Part shown: one piece after another, positions 1-14,560 of the stretch | Numbering within the stretch: the first letter of the stretch is position 1 | How the letters are laid out: each line of letters starts with the position of its first letter | The notes under the pieces: model-generated | The model's database searches: none | What the model was told of the DNA's origin: nothing | Seen by the model: only the letters and a program-made list of their open reading frames with translations | Source of the DNA: Hippophae tibetana | Taxonomy: Eukaryota > Streptophyta > Magnoliopsida > Rosales > Elaeagnaceae | DNA length: 64,000 nucleotides | Direction of reading: 5' to 3' | Assembly (NCBI GenBank): GCA_037013495.1 | Contig: CM072801.1 | Span: 82,507,816 to 82,571,815 of the forward strand | Program-made: the position numbers and the translations under genes

Positions 1-3000
1 TAAATCTGTATTCTTCCTAAAAACGTATGGGAGCAGAAAAAGAAAGGGGCTAGGTTTCAAAACTTCAAAAATAGGAAAACATTTGATGAATCAGACTTCC
101 AACATCAAATGACCATAACTTTTAAATCGGGTATCGTAACGACTATTATAATATATCAAAATCAGAGCATGTCTTGATCCATACAATAATTGTTGGCCTA
201 GAATTGGAACCTGATTTCTGTACACAAATTCCATCGTTTACATAACTTATCGAGGGTTTGAAGATTTTGTCGTAAATTTCCGGTTTACTTACTTTCGATT
301 TGAATCGATAGAGCTGTAAATGAGATATTGGATCCGACAAAGGTTTCTTTATTTTTTTGGTCATTAAATCTGTATTCTTCCTAAAAACGTATGGGAGCAG
401 AAAAAGAAAGGGGCTAGTTTTCAAAACTTCGAAAATACGAAAACATTTGATGAATCAGACTTCCAACATCAAATGACCATAACTTTTAACTAGGGTATCG
501 TAACGACTATTATAATATATCAAAATCGGAGCTCGTCTCGATCCATACAATAATTGTTGGCCTAGCATTGGAACCTGATTTCTCTACCCAAATTCCATCG
601 TTTACATAACTTATCGAGGGTTTGAAGATTTCGTCGTAAATTTGCGGTTTACTTACCTTCGATTTGAATCAATAGAGCTGTAAATGAGATATTGCATCCG
701 ACAAAGGTTTATTTATTTATTTGGTTAATAAATCTGTATTCTTCCTAAAAAAACTATGGGAGTAGAAAAAGAAAGGGGCTAGTTTTCATAATTTCAAAAA
801 TAACAAAACATTTGATGAATCACACTTCCAACATCAAATGACCAAAACTTTTGACTGGGGTATTGTAACGACAATTATAATATATCAAATCGGAGCTCGT
901 CTCGATCCATACAATAATTGTTGGCCTCGGAATGGAACCTGATTTCTGTACCCAAATTCCATCGTGTACATTACCTATCGATGGTTTTAAGATTTTGTCG
1001 TAAATTTGCGGTTTACTTACCTTCGATATTATTCAATAGAGCTGTCAATGAGATATTGGTTTCGACAAAGGTTTCTTTATTTATTTGGTCATTAAATCTG
1101 TATTCTTCCTAAAAACGTATGGGAGCAGAGAAAGAAAGGGGCTAGTTTTCAAAACTTCGAAAATACGAAAACATTTGATGAATCAGACTTCCAACATCAA
1201 ATGACCATAACTTTTAACTAGGGTATCGTAACGACTATTATAATATATCAAAATCGGAGCTCGTCTCGATCCATACAATAATTGTTGGCCTAGCATTGGA
1301 ACCTGATTTCTCTACCCAAATTCCATCGTTTACATAACTTATCGAGGATTTTAAGATTTTGTCGTAAATTTGCGGTTTACTTACCTTCGATTTGAATCAA
1401 TAGAGCTGTAAATGAGATATTGCATCCGACAACGGTTTCTTTATTTATTTGGTCAATAAATCTGTATTCTTCCTAAAAAAAACTATAGGAGCAGAAAAAG
1501 AAAGGGGCTAGTTTTCATAATTTCAAAAATAACAAAACATTTGATGAATCAGACTTCCAACATCAAATGACCATAACTTTTGACTGGGGTATCGTAACGA
1601 CTATTATAATATATCAAATCGGACCTCGTCTCAATCCATACAATAATTGTTGGCCTCGGAATGGAACCTGATTTCTCTACCCAAATTCCATCGTGTACAT
1701 AACCTATCGATGGTTTTAAGATTTTGTCGTAAATTTGCGGTTTACTTACCTTCGATATGATTCAATAGAGCTGTCAATGAGATATTGGTTTCGACAAAGG
1801 TTTCTTTATTTATTTGGTCATTAAATCTGTATTCTTCCAAAAAACGTATGGGAGCAGAAAAAGAAAGGGGCTAGTTTTCAAAATTTCAAAAATACGAAAA
1901 CATTTGATGAATCAGACTTCCAACATCAAATGACCATAACTTTTAACTCGGGTATCGTAACGACTATTATAATATATCAAAATCAGAGCTCGTCTCGATC
2001 CATACAATAATTGTTGGCCTAGCATTGGAACCTGATTTCTGTACCCATATTCCATCGTTTACATAACTTATCGAGGGTTTTAAGATTTTGTCGTAAATTT
2101 GCGGTTTACTTACCTTCGATATGATTCAATAGAGCTGTCAATGAGATATTGGTTCCGACAAAGGTTTCTTTATTTATTTGGTCATTAAATCTGTATTCTT
2201 CCTAAAACCGTATGGGAGCAGAAAAGAAAGGGGCTAGTTTTCAAAACTTCACAAATACGAAAACATTTGATGAATCAGACTTCCAACATCAAATGACCAT
2301 AACTTTTAACTGGGGTATCGTAACGACTATTATAATATATCAAAATCGGAGCACTTCTCGATCCATACAATAATTGTTGGCCTAGAATTGGAACCTGATT
2401 TCCGTACCCAAATTCCATCGTTTACATAACTTATCGAGGGTTTGAAGATTTTGTCGTAAATTTCCGGCTTACTTACTTTCGATTTGAATCGATAGAGCTG
2501 TAAATGAGATATTGGATCCGACAAAGGTTTCTTTATTTTTTTGGTCATTAAATCTGTATTCTTCCTAAAAACGTATGTGAGCAGAAAAAGAAAGGGGCTA
2601 GTTTTCAAAACTTCAAAAATACGAAAACATTTGATGAATTAGTCTTCCAACATCAAATGACCATAACTTTTAACTCGGGTATCGTAACGACTATTATAAT
2701 ATATCAAAATCGGAGCACTTCTCGATCCATACAATAATTGTTGGCCTAGAATTGGAACCTGATTTCTATACCCAAATTCCATCGTTTACATAACTTATCG
2801 AGGGTTTGAAGATTTTGTCGTAAATTTCCGGCTTACTTACTTTCGATTTGAATCGATAGAGCTGTAAATGAGATATTGGATCCGACAAAGGTTTCTTTAT
2901 TTTTTTGGTCATTAAATCTGTATTCTTCCTAAAAACGTATGTGAGCAGAAAAAGAAAGGGGCTAGTTTTCAAAACTTCGAAAATACGAAAACATTTGATG

Positions 3001-4780
3001 AATCAGACTTCCAACATCAAATGACCATAGCTTTTAACTAGGGTATCGTAACGACTATTATAATATATCAAAATAGGAGCTCGTCTCGATCCATACAATA
3101 ATTGTTGGCCTAGCATTGGAACCTGATTTCTGTACCCAAATTCCATCGTTTACATAACTTATCGAGGGTTTTAAGATTTTGTCGTAAATTTGCGGTTTAC
3201 TTACCTTCGATTTGAATCAATAGAGCTGTAAATGAGATATTGCATCCGACAAAGGTTTATTTATTTATTTGGTTAATAAATCTGTATTCTTCCTAAAAAA
3301 ACTATGGGAGCAGAAAAAGAAAGGGGCTAGTTTTCATAATTTCAAAAATAACAAAACATTTGATAAATCAGACTTCCAACATCAAATGACCAAAACTTTT
3401 GACTGGGGTATCGTAACGACTATTATAATATATCAAATCGGAGCTCGTCTCGATCCATACAATAATTGTTGGCCTCGGAATGGAACCTGATTTCTGTACC
3501 CAAATTCCATCGTGTACATAACCTATCGATGGTTTTAAGATTTTATCGTAAATTTGCGGTTTACTTACCTTCGATATTATTCAATAGAGCTGTCAATGAG
3601 ATATTGGTTTCGCAAAGGTTTCTTTATTTATTTGGTCATTAAATCTGTATTCTTCCTAAAAACGTATGGGAGCAGAAAAAGAAAGGGGCTAGTTTTCAAA
3701 CTTCAAAAATAGGAAAACATTTGATGAATCAGACTTCCAACATCAAATGACCATAACTTTTAAATCGGGTATCGTAACGACTATTATAATATATCAAAAT
3801 CGGAGCATGTCTTGATCCATACAATAATTGTTGGCCTAGAATTGGAACCTGATTTCTGTACACAAATTCCATCGTTTACATAACTTATCGAGGGTTTGAA
3901 GATTTTGTCGTAAATTTCCGGTTTACTTACTTTCGATTTGAATCGATAGAGCTGTAAATGAGATATTGGATCCGACAAAGGTTTCTTTATTTTTTTGGTC
4001 ATTAAATCTGTATTCTTCCTAAAAACGTATGGGAGCAGAAAAAGAAAGGGGCTAGTTTTCAAAACTTCGAAAATACGAAAACATTTGATGAATCAGACTT
4101 CCAACATCAAATGACCATAACTTTTAACTAGGGTATCGTAACGACTATTATAATATATCAAAATCGGAGCTCGTCTCGATCCATACAATAATTGTTGGCC
4201 TAGCATTGGAACCTGATTTCTCTACCCAAATTCCATCGTTTACATAACTTATCGAGGGTTTGAAGATTTCGTCGTAAATTTGCGGTTTACTTACCTTCGA
4301 TTTGAATCAAGAGAGCTGTAAATGAGATATTGCATCCGACAAAGGTTTATTTATTTATTTGGTTAATAAATCTGTATTCTTCCTAAAAAACCTATGGTAG
4401 TAGAAAAAGAAAGGGGCTAGTTTTCATAATTTCAAAAATAACAAAACATTTGATGAATCACACTTCCAACATCAAATGACCAAAACTTTTGACTGGGGTA
4501 TCGTAACGACAATTATAATATATCAAATCGGAGCTCGTCTCGATCCATACAATAATTGTTGGCCTCGGAATGGAACCTGATTTCTGTACCCAAATTCCAT
4601 CGTGTACATTACCTATCGATGGTTTTAAGATTTTGTCGTAAATTTGCGGTTTACTTACCTTCGATATTATTCAATAGAGCTGTCAATGAGATATTGGTTT
4701 CGACAAAGGTTTCTTTATTTATTTGGTCATTAAATCTGTATTCTTCCTAAAAACGTATGGGAGCAGAGAAAGAAAGGGGC
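1..4780. repeat. Ten-monomer (about 3,638 bp) duplication within the satellite
   Basis: Bases 1 to about 1140 match about 3640 to 4780 at an offset of 3,638-3,639 bp. Shared rare variants include AATAGGAAAAC, GAGCATGTCTTGATCC, TGTACACAAATTCC and GAGCAGAGAAAG. The match fades after about 4780. The stretch between is ordinary satellite with mixed A and B classes, including two adjacent A1 monomers with GAGCACTTCTCG (around 2350 and 2716). Confidence 0.75.
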
Positions 4781-5279
4781 GAGTTTTCAAAACTTCAAAA
4801 ATACGAAAACATTTGATGAATCTGACTTCCAACATCAAATGACCATAACTTTTATCTAGGGTATCGTAACGAATATTATAATATATCAAAATCGGAGCGC
4901 GTCTCGATCCATACAATAATTGTTGGCCTAGCATTGGCACCTGATTTCTGTTCCCAAATTCCATCGTTTACATAACTTATCGAGGGTTTTAAGATTTTGT
5001 CGTAAATTTGCGGTTTACTTAACTTCGATTTGAATCAATAGAGCTGTAAATGAGATATTGCATCCGACAAAGGTTTCTTTATTTATTTGGTAAATAAATC
5101 TGTATTCTTCCTAAAAAAAACTATGGGAGTAGAAAAAGAAAGGGGCTAGTTTTCATAATTTGAAAAATAACAAAACATTTGATGAATCAGACTTCCAAAA
5201 TCAAATGACCATAACTTTTGACTGGGGTATCGTAACGACTATTATAATATATCAAATCGAAGCTCGTCTCGATCCATAC

Positions 5280-8200
5280 AATAATTGTTGGCCTCGGAAT
5301 GGAACCTGATTTCTGTACCCAAATTCCATCGTGTACATAACCTATCGATGGTTTTAACATTTTTTCGTAAATTTGCGGTTTACTTACCTTCGATATTATT
5401 CAATAGAGCTGTCAATGAGATATTGGTTTCGACAAAGGTTTCTTTATTTATTTGGTCATTAAATCTGTATTCTTCCTAAAAACGTATGGGAGCAGAAAAA
5501 GAAAGGGGCTAGTTTTCAAAACTTCAATAATACGAAAACATTTGATGAATCAGACTTCCAACATCAAATGACCATAACTTTTAAATCGGGTATCGTAACG
5601 ACTATTATAATATATCAAAATCGGAGCATGTCTCGATCCATACAATAATTGTTGGCCTAGAATTGGAACCTGATTTCTGTACACAAATTCCATCGTTTAC
5701 ATAACTTATCGAGGGTTTGAAGATTTTGTCGTAAATTTCCGGTTTACTTACTTTCGATTTGAATCGATAGAGCTGTAAATGAGATATTGGATCCGACAAA
5801 GGTTTCTTTATTTTTTTGGTCATTAAATCTGTATTCTTCCTAAAAACGTATGGGAGCAGAAAAAGAAAGGGGCTAGTTTTCAAAACTTCGAAAATACGAA
5901 AACATTTGATGAATCAGACTTCCAACATCAAATGACCATAACTTTTAACTCGGGTATCGTAACGACTATTATAATATATCAAAATCGGAGCTCGTCTCGA
6001 TCCATACATTGATTGTTGGCCTAGCATTGGAACCTGATTTCTCTACCCAAATTCCATCGTTTACATAACTTATCGAGGGTTTGAAGATTTCGTCGTAAAT
6101 TTGCGGTTTACTTACCTTCGATTTGAATCAATAGAGCTGTAAATGAGATATTGCATCCGACAAAGGTTTATTTATTTATTTGGTTAATAAATCTGTATTC
6201 TTCCTAAAAAAACTATGGGAGTAGAAAAAGAAAGGGGCTAGTTTTCATAATTTCAAAAATAACAAAACATTTGATGTATCACACTTCCAACATCAAATGA
6301 CCAAAACTTTTGACTGGGGTATCGTAACGACTATTATAATATATCAAATCGGAGCTCGTCTCGATCCATACAATAATTGTTGGCCTCGGAATGGAACCTG
6401 ATTTCTATACCCAAATTCCATCGTGTACATTACCTATCGATGGTTTTAAGATTTTGTCGTAAATTTGCGGTTTACTTACCTTCGATATTATTCAATAGAG
6501 CTGTCAATGAGATGTTGGTTTCGACAAAGGTTTCTTTATTTATTTGGTCATTAAATCTGTATTCTTCCTAAAAACGTATGGGAACAGAAAAAGAAAGGGG
6601 CTAGTTTTCAAAACTTCAAAAATACGAAAACATTTGATGAATCAGACTTCCAACATCAAATGACCATAACTTTTATCTCGGGTATCGTAACAACTATTAT
6701 AATATATCAAAATCGGAGTGCGTCTCGATCCATACAATAATTGTTGGCCTAGAATTGGAACCTGATTTCTGTAACCAAATTCCATCGTTTACATAACTTA
6801 TCGAGGGTTTTAAGATTTTGTCGTAAATTTCAGGTTTACTAACTTCGATTTGAATCGATAGAGCTGTAAATGAGATATTGGATCCGAAAAAGTATTCTTT
6901 ATTTTTTTGGTAAATAAATCTGTATTCTTCCTAAAAAAAACTATGGGAGCAGAAAAAGAAACGGGCTAGTTTTCATAATTTCAAAAATAACAAAACATTT
7001 GATGAATCACACTTCCAAAATCAAATGACCATAACTTTTGACTGGGGTATCGTAACGACAATTATAATATATCAAATCGGAGCTCGTCTCTATCCATACA
7101 ATAATTGTTGGCCTCGGAATGGAACCTGATTTCTGTACCCAAATTCCATCGTGTACATAACCTATCGATGGTTTTAAGATTTTGTCGTAAATTTGCGGTT
7201 TACTTACCTTCGATATGATTCAATAGAGCTGTCAATGAGATATTGGTTTCGACAAAGGTTTCTTTATTTATTTGGTCATTAAATCTGTATTCTTCCAAAA
7301 AACTATGGGAGCAGAAAAAGAAAGGGGCTAGTTTTCATAATTTCAAAAATAACAAAACATTTGATGAATCAGACTTCCAACATCAAATGACTATAACTTT
7401 TGACTGGGGTATCGTAACGACTATTATAATATATCAAAATCAGAGCTCGTCTCGATCCATACAATAATTGTTGGCCTAGCATTGGAACCTGATTTCTATA
7501 CCCATATTCCATCGTTTACATAACTTATCGAGGGTTTTAAGATTTTGTCGTAAATTTGCGGTTTACTTACCTTCGATATGATTCAATAGAGCTGTCAATG
7601 AGATATTGGTTCTGACAAAGGTTTCTTTATTTATTTGGTCATTAAATCTGTATTCTTCCTAAAACCGTATGGGAGCAGAAAAAGAAAGGGGCTAGTTTTC
7701 AAAACTTCACAAATACGAAAACATTTGATGAATCAGACTTCCAACATCAAATGACCATAACTTTTAACTAGGGTATCGTAACGACTATTATAATATATCA
7801 AAATCGGAGCTCATCTCGATCCATACAATAATTGTTGGCCTAGCATTGGAACCTGATTTCTCTACCCAAATTCCATCGTTTACATAACTTATCGAGGGTT
7901 TGAAGATTTCGTCGTAAATTTGCGGTTTACTTACCTTCGATTTGAATCAATAGAGCTGTAAATGAGATATTGCATCCGACAAAGGTTTATTTATTTATTT
8001 GGTTAATAAATCTGTATTCTTCCTAAAAAAACTATGGGAGCAGAAAAAGAAAGGGGCTAGTTTTCATAATTTCAAAAATAACAAAACATTTGATGAATCA
8101 GACTTCCAACATCAAATGACCATAACTTTTGACTGGGGTATCGTAACGACTATTATAATATATCAAATCGGAGCTCGTCTCGATCCATACATTGATTGTT

Positions 8201-11200
8201 GGCCTCGGAATGGAACCTGATTTCTATACCCAAATTCCATCGTGTACATAACCTATCGATTGTTTTAAGATTTTGTCGTAAATTTGCGGTTTACTTACCT
8301 TCGATATTATTCAATAGAGCTGTCAATGAGATATTGGTTTCGACAAAGGTTTCTTTATTTATTTGGTCATTAATTCTGTATTCTTCCTAAAAACGTATGG
8401 GAGCAGAAAAAGAAAGGGGCTAGTTTTCAAAACTTCAAAAATACGAAAACATTTGATGAATCAGACTTCCAACATCAAATGACCAAAACTTTTGACTGGG
8501 GTATCGTAACGACTATTATAATATATCAAATCGAAGCTCGTCTCGATCCATACAATAATTGTTGGCCTCGGAATGGAACCTGATTTCTATACCCAAATTC
8601 CATCGTGTACATAACCTATCGATGGTTTTAACATTTTTTCGTAAATTTGCGGTTTACTTACCTTCGATATTATTCAATAGAGCTGTCAATGAGATATTGG
8701 TTTCGACAAAGGTTTCTTTATTTATTTGGTCATTAAATCTGTATTCTTCCTAAAAACGTATGGGCGCAGAAAAAGAAAGGGGCTAGTTTTCAAAACTTCA
8801 AAAATACGAAAACATTTGATGAATCAGACTTCCAACATCAAATGACCATAACTTTTAACTCGGGTATCGTAACGACTATTATAATATATCAAAATCGGAG
8901 CACGTCTCGATCCATACAATAATTGTTGGCCTAGAATTGGAACCTGATTTCTGTAACCAAATTCCATCGTTTACATAACTTATCGAGGGTTTGAAGATTT
9001 TGTCGTAAATTTCAGGTTTATTTACTTTCGATTTGAATCGATAGAGCTGTAAATGAGATATTGGATCCGAAAAAGGTTTCTTTATTTTTTTGGTCATTAA
9101 ATTTGTATTCTTCCTAAAAACGTATGGGAGCAGAAAAAGAAAGGGGCTAGTTTTCAAAACTTCGAAAATACGAAAACATTTGATGAATGAGACTTCCAAC
9201 ATCAAATGACCATAACTTTTAACTAGGGTATCGTAACGACTATTATAATATATCAAAATCGAAGCTCGTCTCGATCCATACAACAATTGTTGGCCTAGCA
9301 TTAGAACCTGATTTCTCTACCCAAATTCCATCGTTTACATAACTTATCGAGGGTTTTAAGATTTTTGTCGTAAATTTGCGGTTTACTTACCTTCGATTTG
9401 AATCAATAGAGCTGTAAATGAGATATTGCATCCGAGAAAGGTTTCTTTATTTTTTTGGTCAATAAATCTGTATTCTTCCTAAAAAAACTATGGGAGCAGA
9501 AAAAGAAAGGGGCTAGTTTTCATAATTTCAAAAATAACAAAACATTTGATGAATCAGACTTCCAACATCAAATGACCATAACTTTTGACTGGGGTATCGT
9601 AACGACTATTTTAATATATCAAATCGGACCTCGTCTCGATCCATACAATAATTGTTGGCCTCGGAATGGAACCTGATTTCGGTACCCAAATTCCATCGTG
9701 TACATAACCTATCGATGGTTTTAAGATTTTGTCGTAAATTTGCGGTTTACTTACCTTCGATATGATTCAATAGAGCTGTCAATGAGATATTGGTTTCGAC
9801 AAAGGTTTCTCTATTTATTTGGTCATTAAATCTGTATACTTCCTAAAAACGTATGGGAGCAGAAAAATAAAGGGGCTAGTTTTCATAATTTCAAAAATAA
9901 CAAAACATTTGATGAATCAGACTTCCAACATCAAATGACCATAACTTTTGACTGGGGTATCGTAACGACTATTATAATATATCAAATCGGAGCTCGTCTC
10001 GATCCATACATTGATTGTTGGCCTCGGAATGGAACCTGATTTCTATACCCAAATTCCATCGTGTACATAACCTATCGATTGTTTTAAGATTTTGTCGTAA
10101 ATTTGCGGTTTACTTACCTTCGATATTATTCAATAGAGCTGTCAATGAGATATTGGTTTCGACAAAGGTTTCTTTATTTATTTGGTCATTAATTCTGTAT
10201 TCTTCCTAAAAACGTATGGGAGCAGAAAAAGAAAGGGGCTAGTTTTCAAAACTTCAAAAATACGAAAACATTTGATGAATCAGACTTCCAACATCAAATG
10301 ACCAAAACTTTTGACTGGGGTATCGTAACGACTATTATAATATATCAAATCGAAGCTCGTCTCGATCCATACAATAATTGTTGGCCTCGGAATGGAACCT
10401 GATTTCTATACCCAAATTCCATCGTGTACATAACCTATCGATGGTTTTAACATTTTTTCGTAAATTTGCGGTTTACTTACCTTCGATATTATTCAATAGA
10501 GCTGTCAATGAGATATTGGTTTCGACAAAGGTTTCTTTATTTATTTGGTCATTAAATCTGTATTCTTCCTAAAAACGTATGGGCGCAGAAAAAGAAAGGG
10601 GCTAGTTTTCAAAACTTCAAAAATACGAAAACATTTGATGAATCAGACTTCCAACATCAAATGACCATAACTTTTAACTCGGGTATCGTAACGACTATTA
10701 TAATATATCAAAATCGGAGCACGTCTCGATCCATACAATAATTGTTGGCCTAGAATTGGAACCTGATTTCTGTAACCAAATTCCATCGTTTACATAACTT
10801 ATCGAGGGTTTGAAGATTTTGTCGTAAATTTCAGGTTTATTTACTTTCGATTTGAATCGATAGAGCTGTAAATGAGATATTGGATCCGAAAAAGGTTTCT
10901 TTATTTTTTTGGTCATTAAATTTGTATTCTTCCTAAAAACGTATGGGAGCAGAAAAAGAAAGGGGCTAGTTTTCAAAACTTCGAAAATACGAAAACATTT
11001 GATGAATGAGACTTCCAACATCAAATGACCATAACTTTTAACTAGGGTATCGTAACGACTATTATAATATATCAAAATCGAAGCTCGTCTCGATCCATAC
11101 AACAATTGTTGGCCTAGCATTAGAACCTGATTTCTCTACCCAAATTCCATCGTTTACATAACTTATCGAGGGTTTTAAGATTTTTGTCGTAAATTTGCGG

Positions 11201-14200
11201 TTTACTTACCTTCGATTTGAATCAATAGAGCTGTAAATGAGATATTGCATCCGAGAAAGGTTTCTTTATTTTTTTGGTCAATAAATCTGTATTCTTCCTA
11301 AAAAAACTATGGGAGCAGAAAAAGAAAGGGGCTAGTTTTCATAATTTCAAAAATAACAAAACATTTGATGAATCAGACTTCCAACATCAAATGACCATAA
11401 CTTTTGACTGGGGTATCGTAACGACTATTTTAATATATCAAATCGGACCTCGTCTCGATCCATACAATAATTGTTGGCCTCGGAATGGAACCTGATTTCG
11501 GTACCCAAATTCCATCGTGTACATAACCTATCGATGGTTTTAAGATTTTGTCGTAAATTTGCGGTTTACTTACCTTCGATATGATTCAATAGAGCTGTCA
11601 ATGAGATATTGGTTTCGACAAAGGTTTCTCTATTTATTTGGTCATTAAATCTGTATACTTCCTAAAAACGTATGGGAGCAGAAAAATAAAGGGGCTAGTT
11701 TTCATAATTTCAAAAATAACAAAACATTTGATGAATCAGACTTCCAACATCAAATGACCATAACTTTTGACTGGGGTATCGTAACGACTATTATAATATA
11801 TCAAATCGGAGCTCGTCTCGATCCATACAATAATTGTTGGCCTCGGAATGGAACCTGATTTCTATACCCAAATTCCATCGTGTACATAACCTATCGATGG
11901 TTTTAAGATTTTGTCGTAAATTTGCGGTTTGCTTACCTTCGATATGATTCAATAGAGCTGTCAATGAGATATTGGTTTCGACAAAGGTTTCTTTATTTAT
12001 TTGGTCATTAAATCTGTATTCTTCATAAAAACGTATGGGAGCAGAAAAAGAAAGGGGCTAGTTTTCAAAACTTCAAAAATATGAAAACATTTGATGAATC
12101 AGACTTCCAACATCAAATGACCATAACTTTTAACTCGGGTATCATAACGACTATTATAATATATCAAAATCGGAGCTCGTCTCGATCCATACAATAATTG
12201 TTGGCCTAGCATTGGAACCTGATTTCTGTACCCAAATTCCATCGTTTACATAACTTATCGAGGGTTTTAAGATTTTGTCGTAAATTTGCGGTTTACTTAC
12301 CTTCGATATGATTCAATAGAGCTGTCAATGAGATATTGGTTCCGACAAAGGTTTCTTTATTTATTTGGTCATTAAATCTGTATTCTTCCTAAAACCGTAT
12401 GGGAGCAGAAAAAGAAAGGGGCTAGTTTTCAAAACTTCACAAATACGAAAACATTTGATGAATCAGACTTCCAACATCAAATGACCATAACTTTTAACTG
12501 GGGTATCGTAACGACTATTATAATATATCAAAATCGGAGCTCATCTCGATCCATACAATAATTGTTGGCCTAGCATTGAAACCTGATTTCTCTACCCAAA
12601 TTCCATCGTTTACATAACTTATCGAGGGTTTGAAGATTTCGTCGTAAATTTGCGGTTTACTTACCTTCGATTTGAATCAATAGAGCTGTAAATGAGATAT
12701 TGCATCCGACAAAGGTTTATTTATTTATTTGGTTAATAAATCTGTATTCTTCCTAAAAAAACTATGGGAGTAGAAAAAGAAAGGGGCTAGTTTTCATAAT
12801 TTCAAAAATAACAAAACATTTGATGAATCACACTTCCAACATCAAATGACCAAAACTTTTGACTGGGGTATCGTAACGACAATTATAATATATCAAATCG
12901 GAGCTCGTCTCGATCCATACAATAATTGTTGGCCTCGAAATGGAACCTGATTTCTGTACCCAAATTCCATCGTGTACATTACCTATCGATGGTTTTAAGA
13001 TTTTGTCGTAAATTTGCGGTTTACTTACCTTCGATATTATTCAATAGAGCTGTCAATGAGATATTGGTTTCGACAAAGGTTTCTTTATTTATTTGGTCAT
13101 TAAATCTGTATTCTTCCTAAAAACGTATGGGAGCAGAAAAAGAAAGGGGCTAGTTTTCAAAACTTCAAAAATACGAAAACATTTGATGAATCAGACTTCC
13201 AACATCAAATGACCATAACTTTTAACTCGGGTATCGTAACGACTATTATAATATATCAAAATCGGAGCACGTCTCGATCCATACAATAATTGTTGGCCTA
13301 GAATTGGAACCTGATTTCTGTACCCAAATTCCATCGTTTACATAACTTATCGAGGGTTTGAAGATTTTGTCGTAAATTTCAGGTTTACTTACTTTCGATT
13401 TGAATCGATAGAGCTGTAAATGAGATATTGGATCCGACAAAGGTTTCTTTATTTTTTTGGTCATTAAATCTGTATTCTTCCTAAAAACGTATGGGAGCAG
13501 AAAAAGAAAGGGGCTAGTTTTCAAAACTTCGAAAATACGAAAACATTTGATGAATCAGACTTCCAACATCAAATGACCATAACTTTTAACTCGGGTATCG
13601 TAACGACTATTATAATATATCAAAATCGGAGCTCGTCTCGATCCATACATTGATTGTTGGCCTAGCATTGGAACCTGATTTCTCTACCCAAATTCCATCG
13701 TTTACATAACTTATCGAGGGTTTGAAGATTTCGTCGTAAATTTGCGGTTTACTTACCTTCGATTTGAATCAATAGAGCTGTAAATGAGATATTGCATCCG
13801 ACAAAGGTTTATTTATTTATTTGGTTAATAAATCTGTATTCTTCCTAAAAAAACTATGTGAGTAGAAAAAGAAAGGGGCTAGTTTTCATAATTTCAAAAA
13901 TAACAAAACATTTGATGTATCACACTTCCAACATCAAATGACCAAAACTTTTGACTGGGGTATCGTAACGACTATTATAATATATCAAATCGGAGCTCGT
14001 CTCGATCCATACAATAATTGTTGGCCTCGGAATGGAACCTGATTTCTATACCCAAATTCCATCGTGTACATTACCTATCGATGGTTTTAAGATTTTGTCG
14101 TAAATTTGCGGTTTACTTACCTTCGATATTATTCAATAGAGCTGTCAATGAGATGTTGGTTTCGACAAAGGTTTCTTTATTTATTTGGTCATTAAATCTG

Positions 14201-14560
14201 TATTCTTCCTAAAAACGTATGGGAGCAGAAAAAGAAAGGGGCTAGTTTTCAAAACTTCAAAAATACGAAAACATTTGATGAATCAGACTTCCAACATCAA
14301 ATGACCATAACTTTTATCTCGGGTATCGTAACAACTATTATAATATATCAAAATCGGAGCGCGTCTCGATCCATACAATAATTGTTGGCCTAGAATTGGA
14401 ACCTGATTTCTGTAACCAAATTCCATCGTTTACATAACTTATCGAGGGTTTTAAGATTTTGTCGTAAATTTCAGGTTTACTAACTTCGATTTGAATCGAT
14501 AGAGCTGTAAATGAGATATTGGTTTCGACAAAGGTTTCTTTATTTATTTGGTCATTAAAT
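5280..14560. repeat. Long-range satellite duplication, offset 7,641 bp (21 monomers)
   Basis: About 5.5-6.85 kb matches about 13.1-14.5 kb. Both carry the rare variants CATACATTGATTGTTGGCCTAGC, GATGTATCACAC, GAGATGTTGGTTTCG, TTTTATCTCGGGTATCGTAACAAC and a short gap in TTTACTAACTTCG. The two stretches lie 7,641 bp apart, 21 monomers. Two tandem copies of a five-monomer unit lie between them, and part of the spacing may come from that later expansion. Confidence 0.65.
8050..11820. repeat. Five-monomer (1,819 bp) tandem duplication
   Basis: Two copies of a 1,819-bp unit follow each other. Private variants recur at exactly this spacing: CATACATTGATTGTTGGCCTCGG (8190, 10009), AACATTTTTTCG (8632, 10451), GGGCGCAGAAAAAG, GATGAATGAGACTTCC, CATTAGAACCTG and CTGTATACTTCC. 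I found no difference between the copies in the parts I compared, so the duplication looks recent, or could be an assembly duplication. Confidence 0.85.

Noticed and set aside
146-424. Minus-strand 92-residue frame (MKTSPFLFLLPYVFRKN...) and the plus-strand frames of 64, 73 and 83 residues, repeated dozens of times in the array
   Set aside because: They recur at satellite spacing, overlap on both strands, are cut at different points by neutral variants, resemble no family I know and have no promoter or codon signature. They are by-products of repeat conservation.
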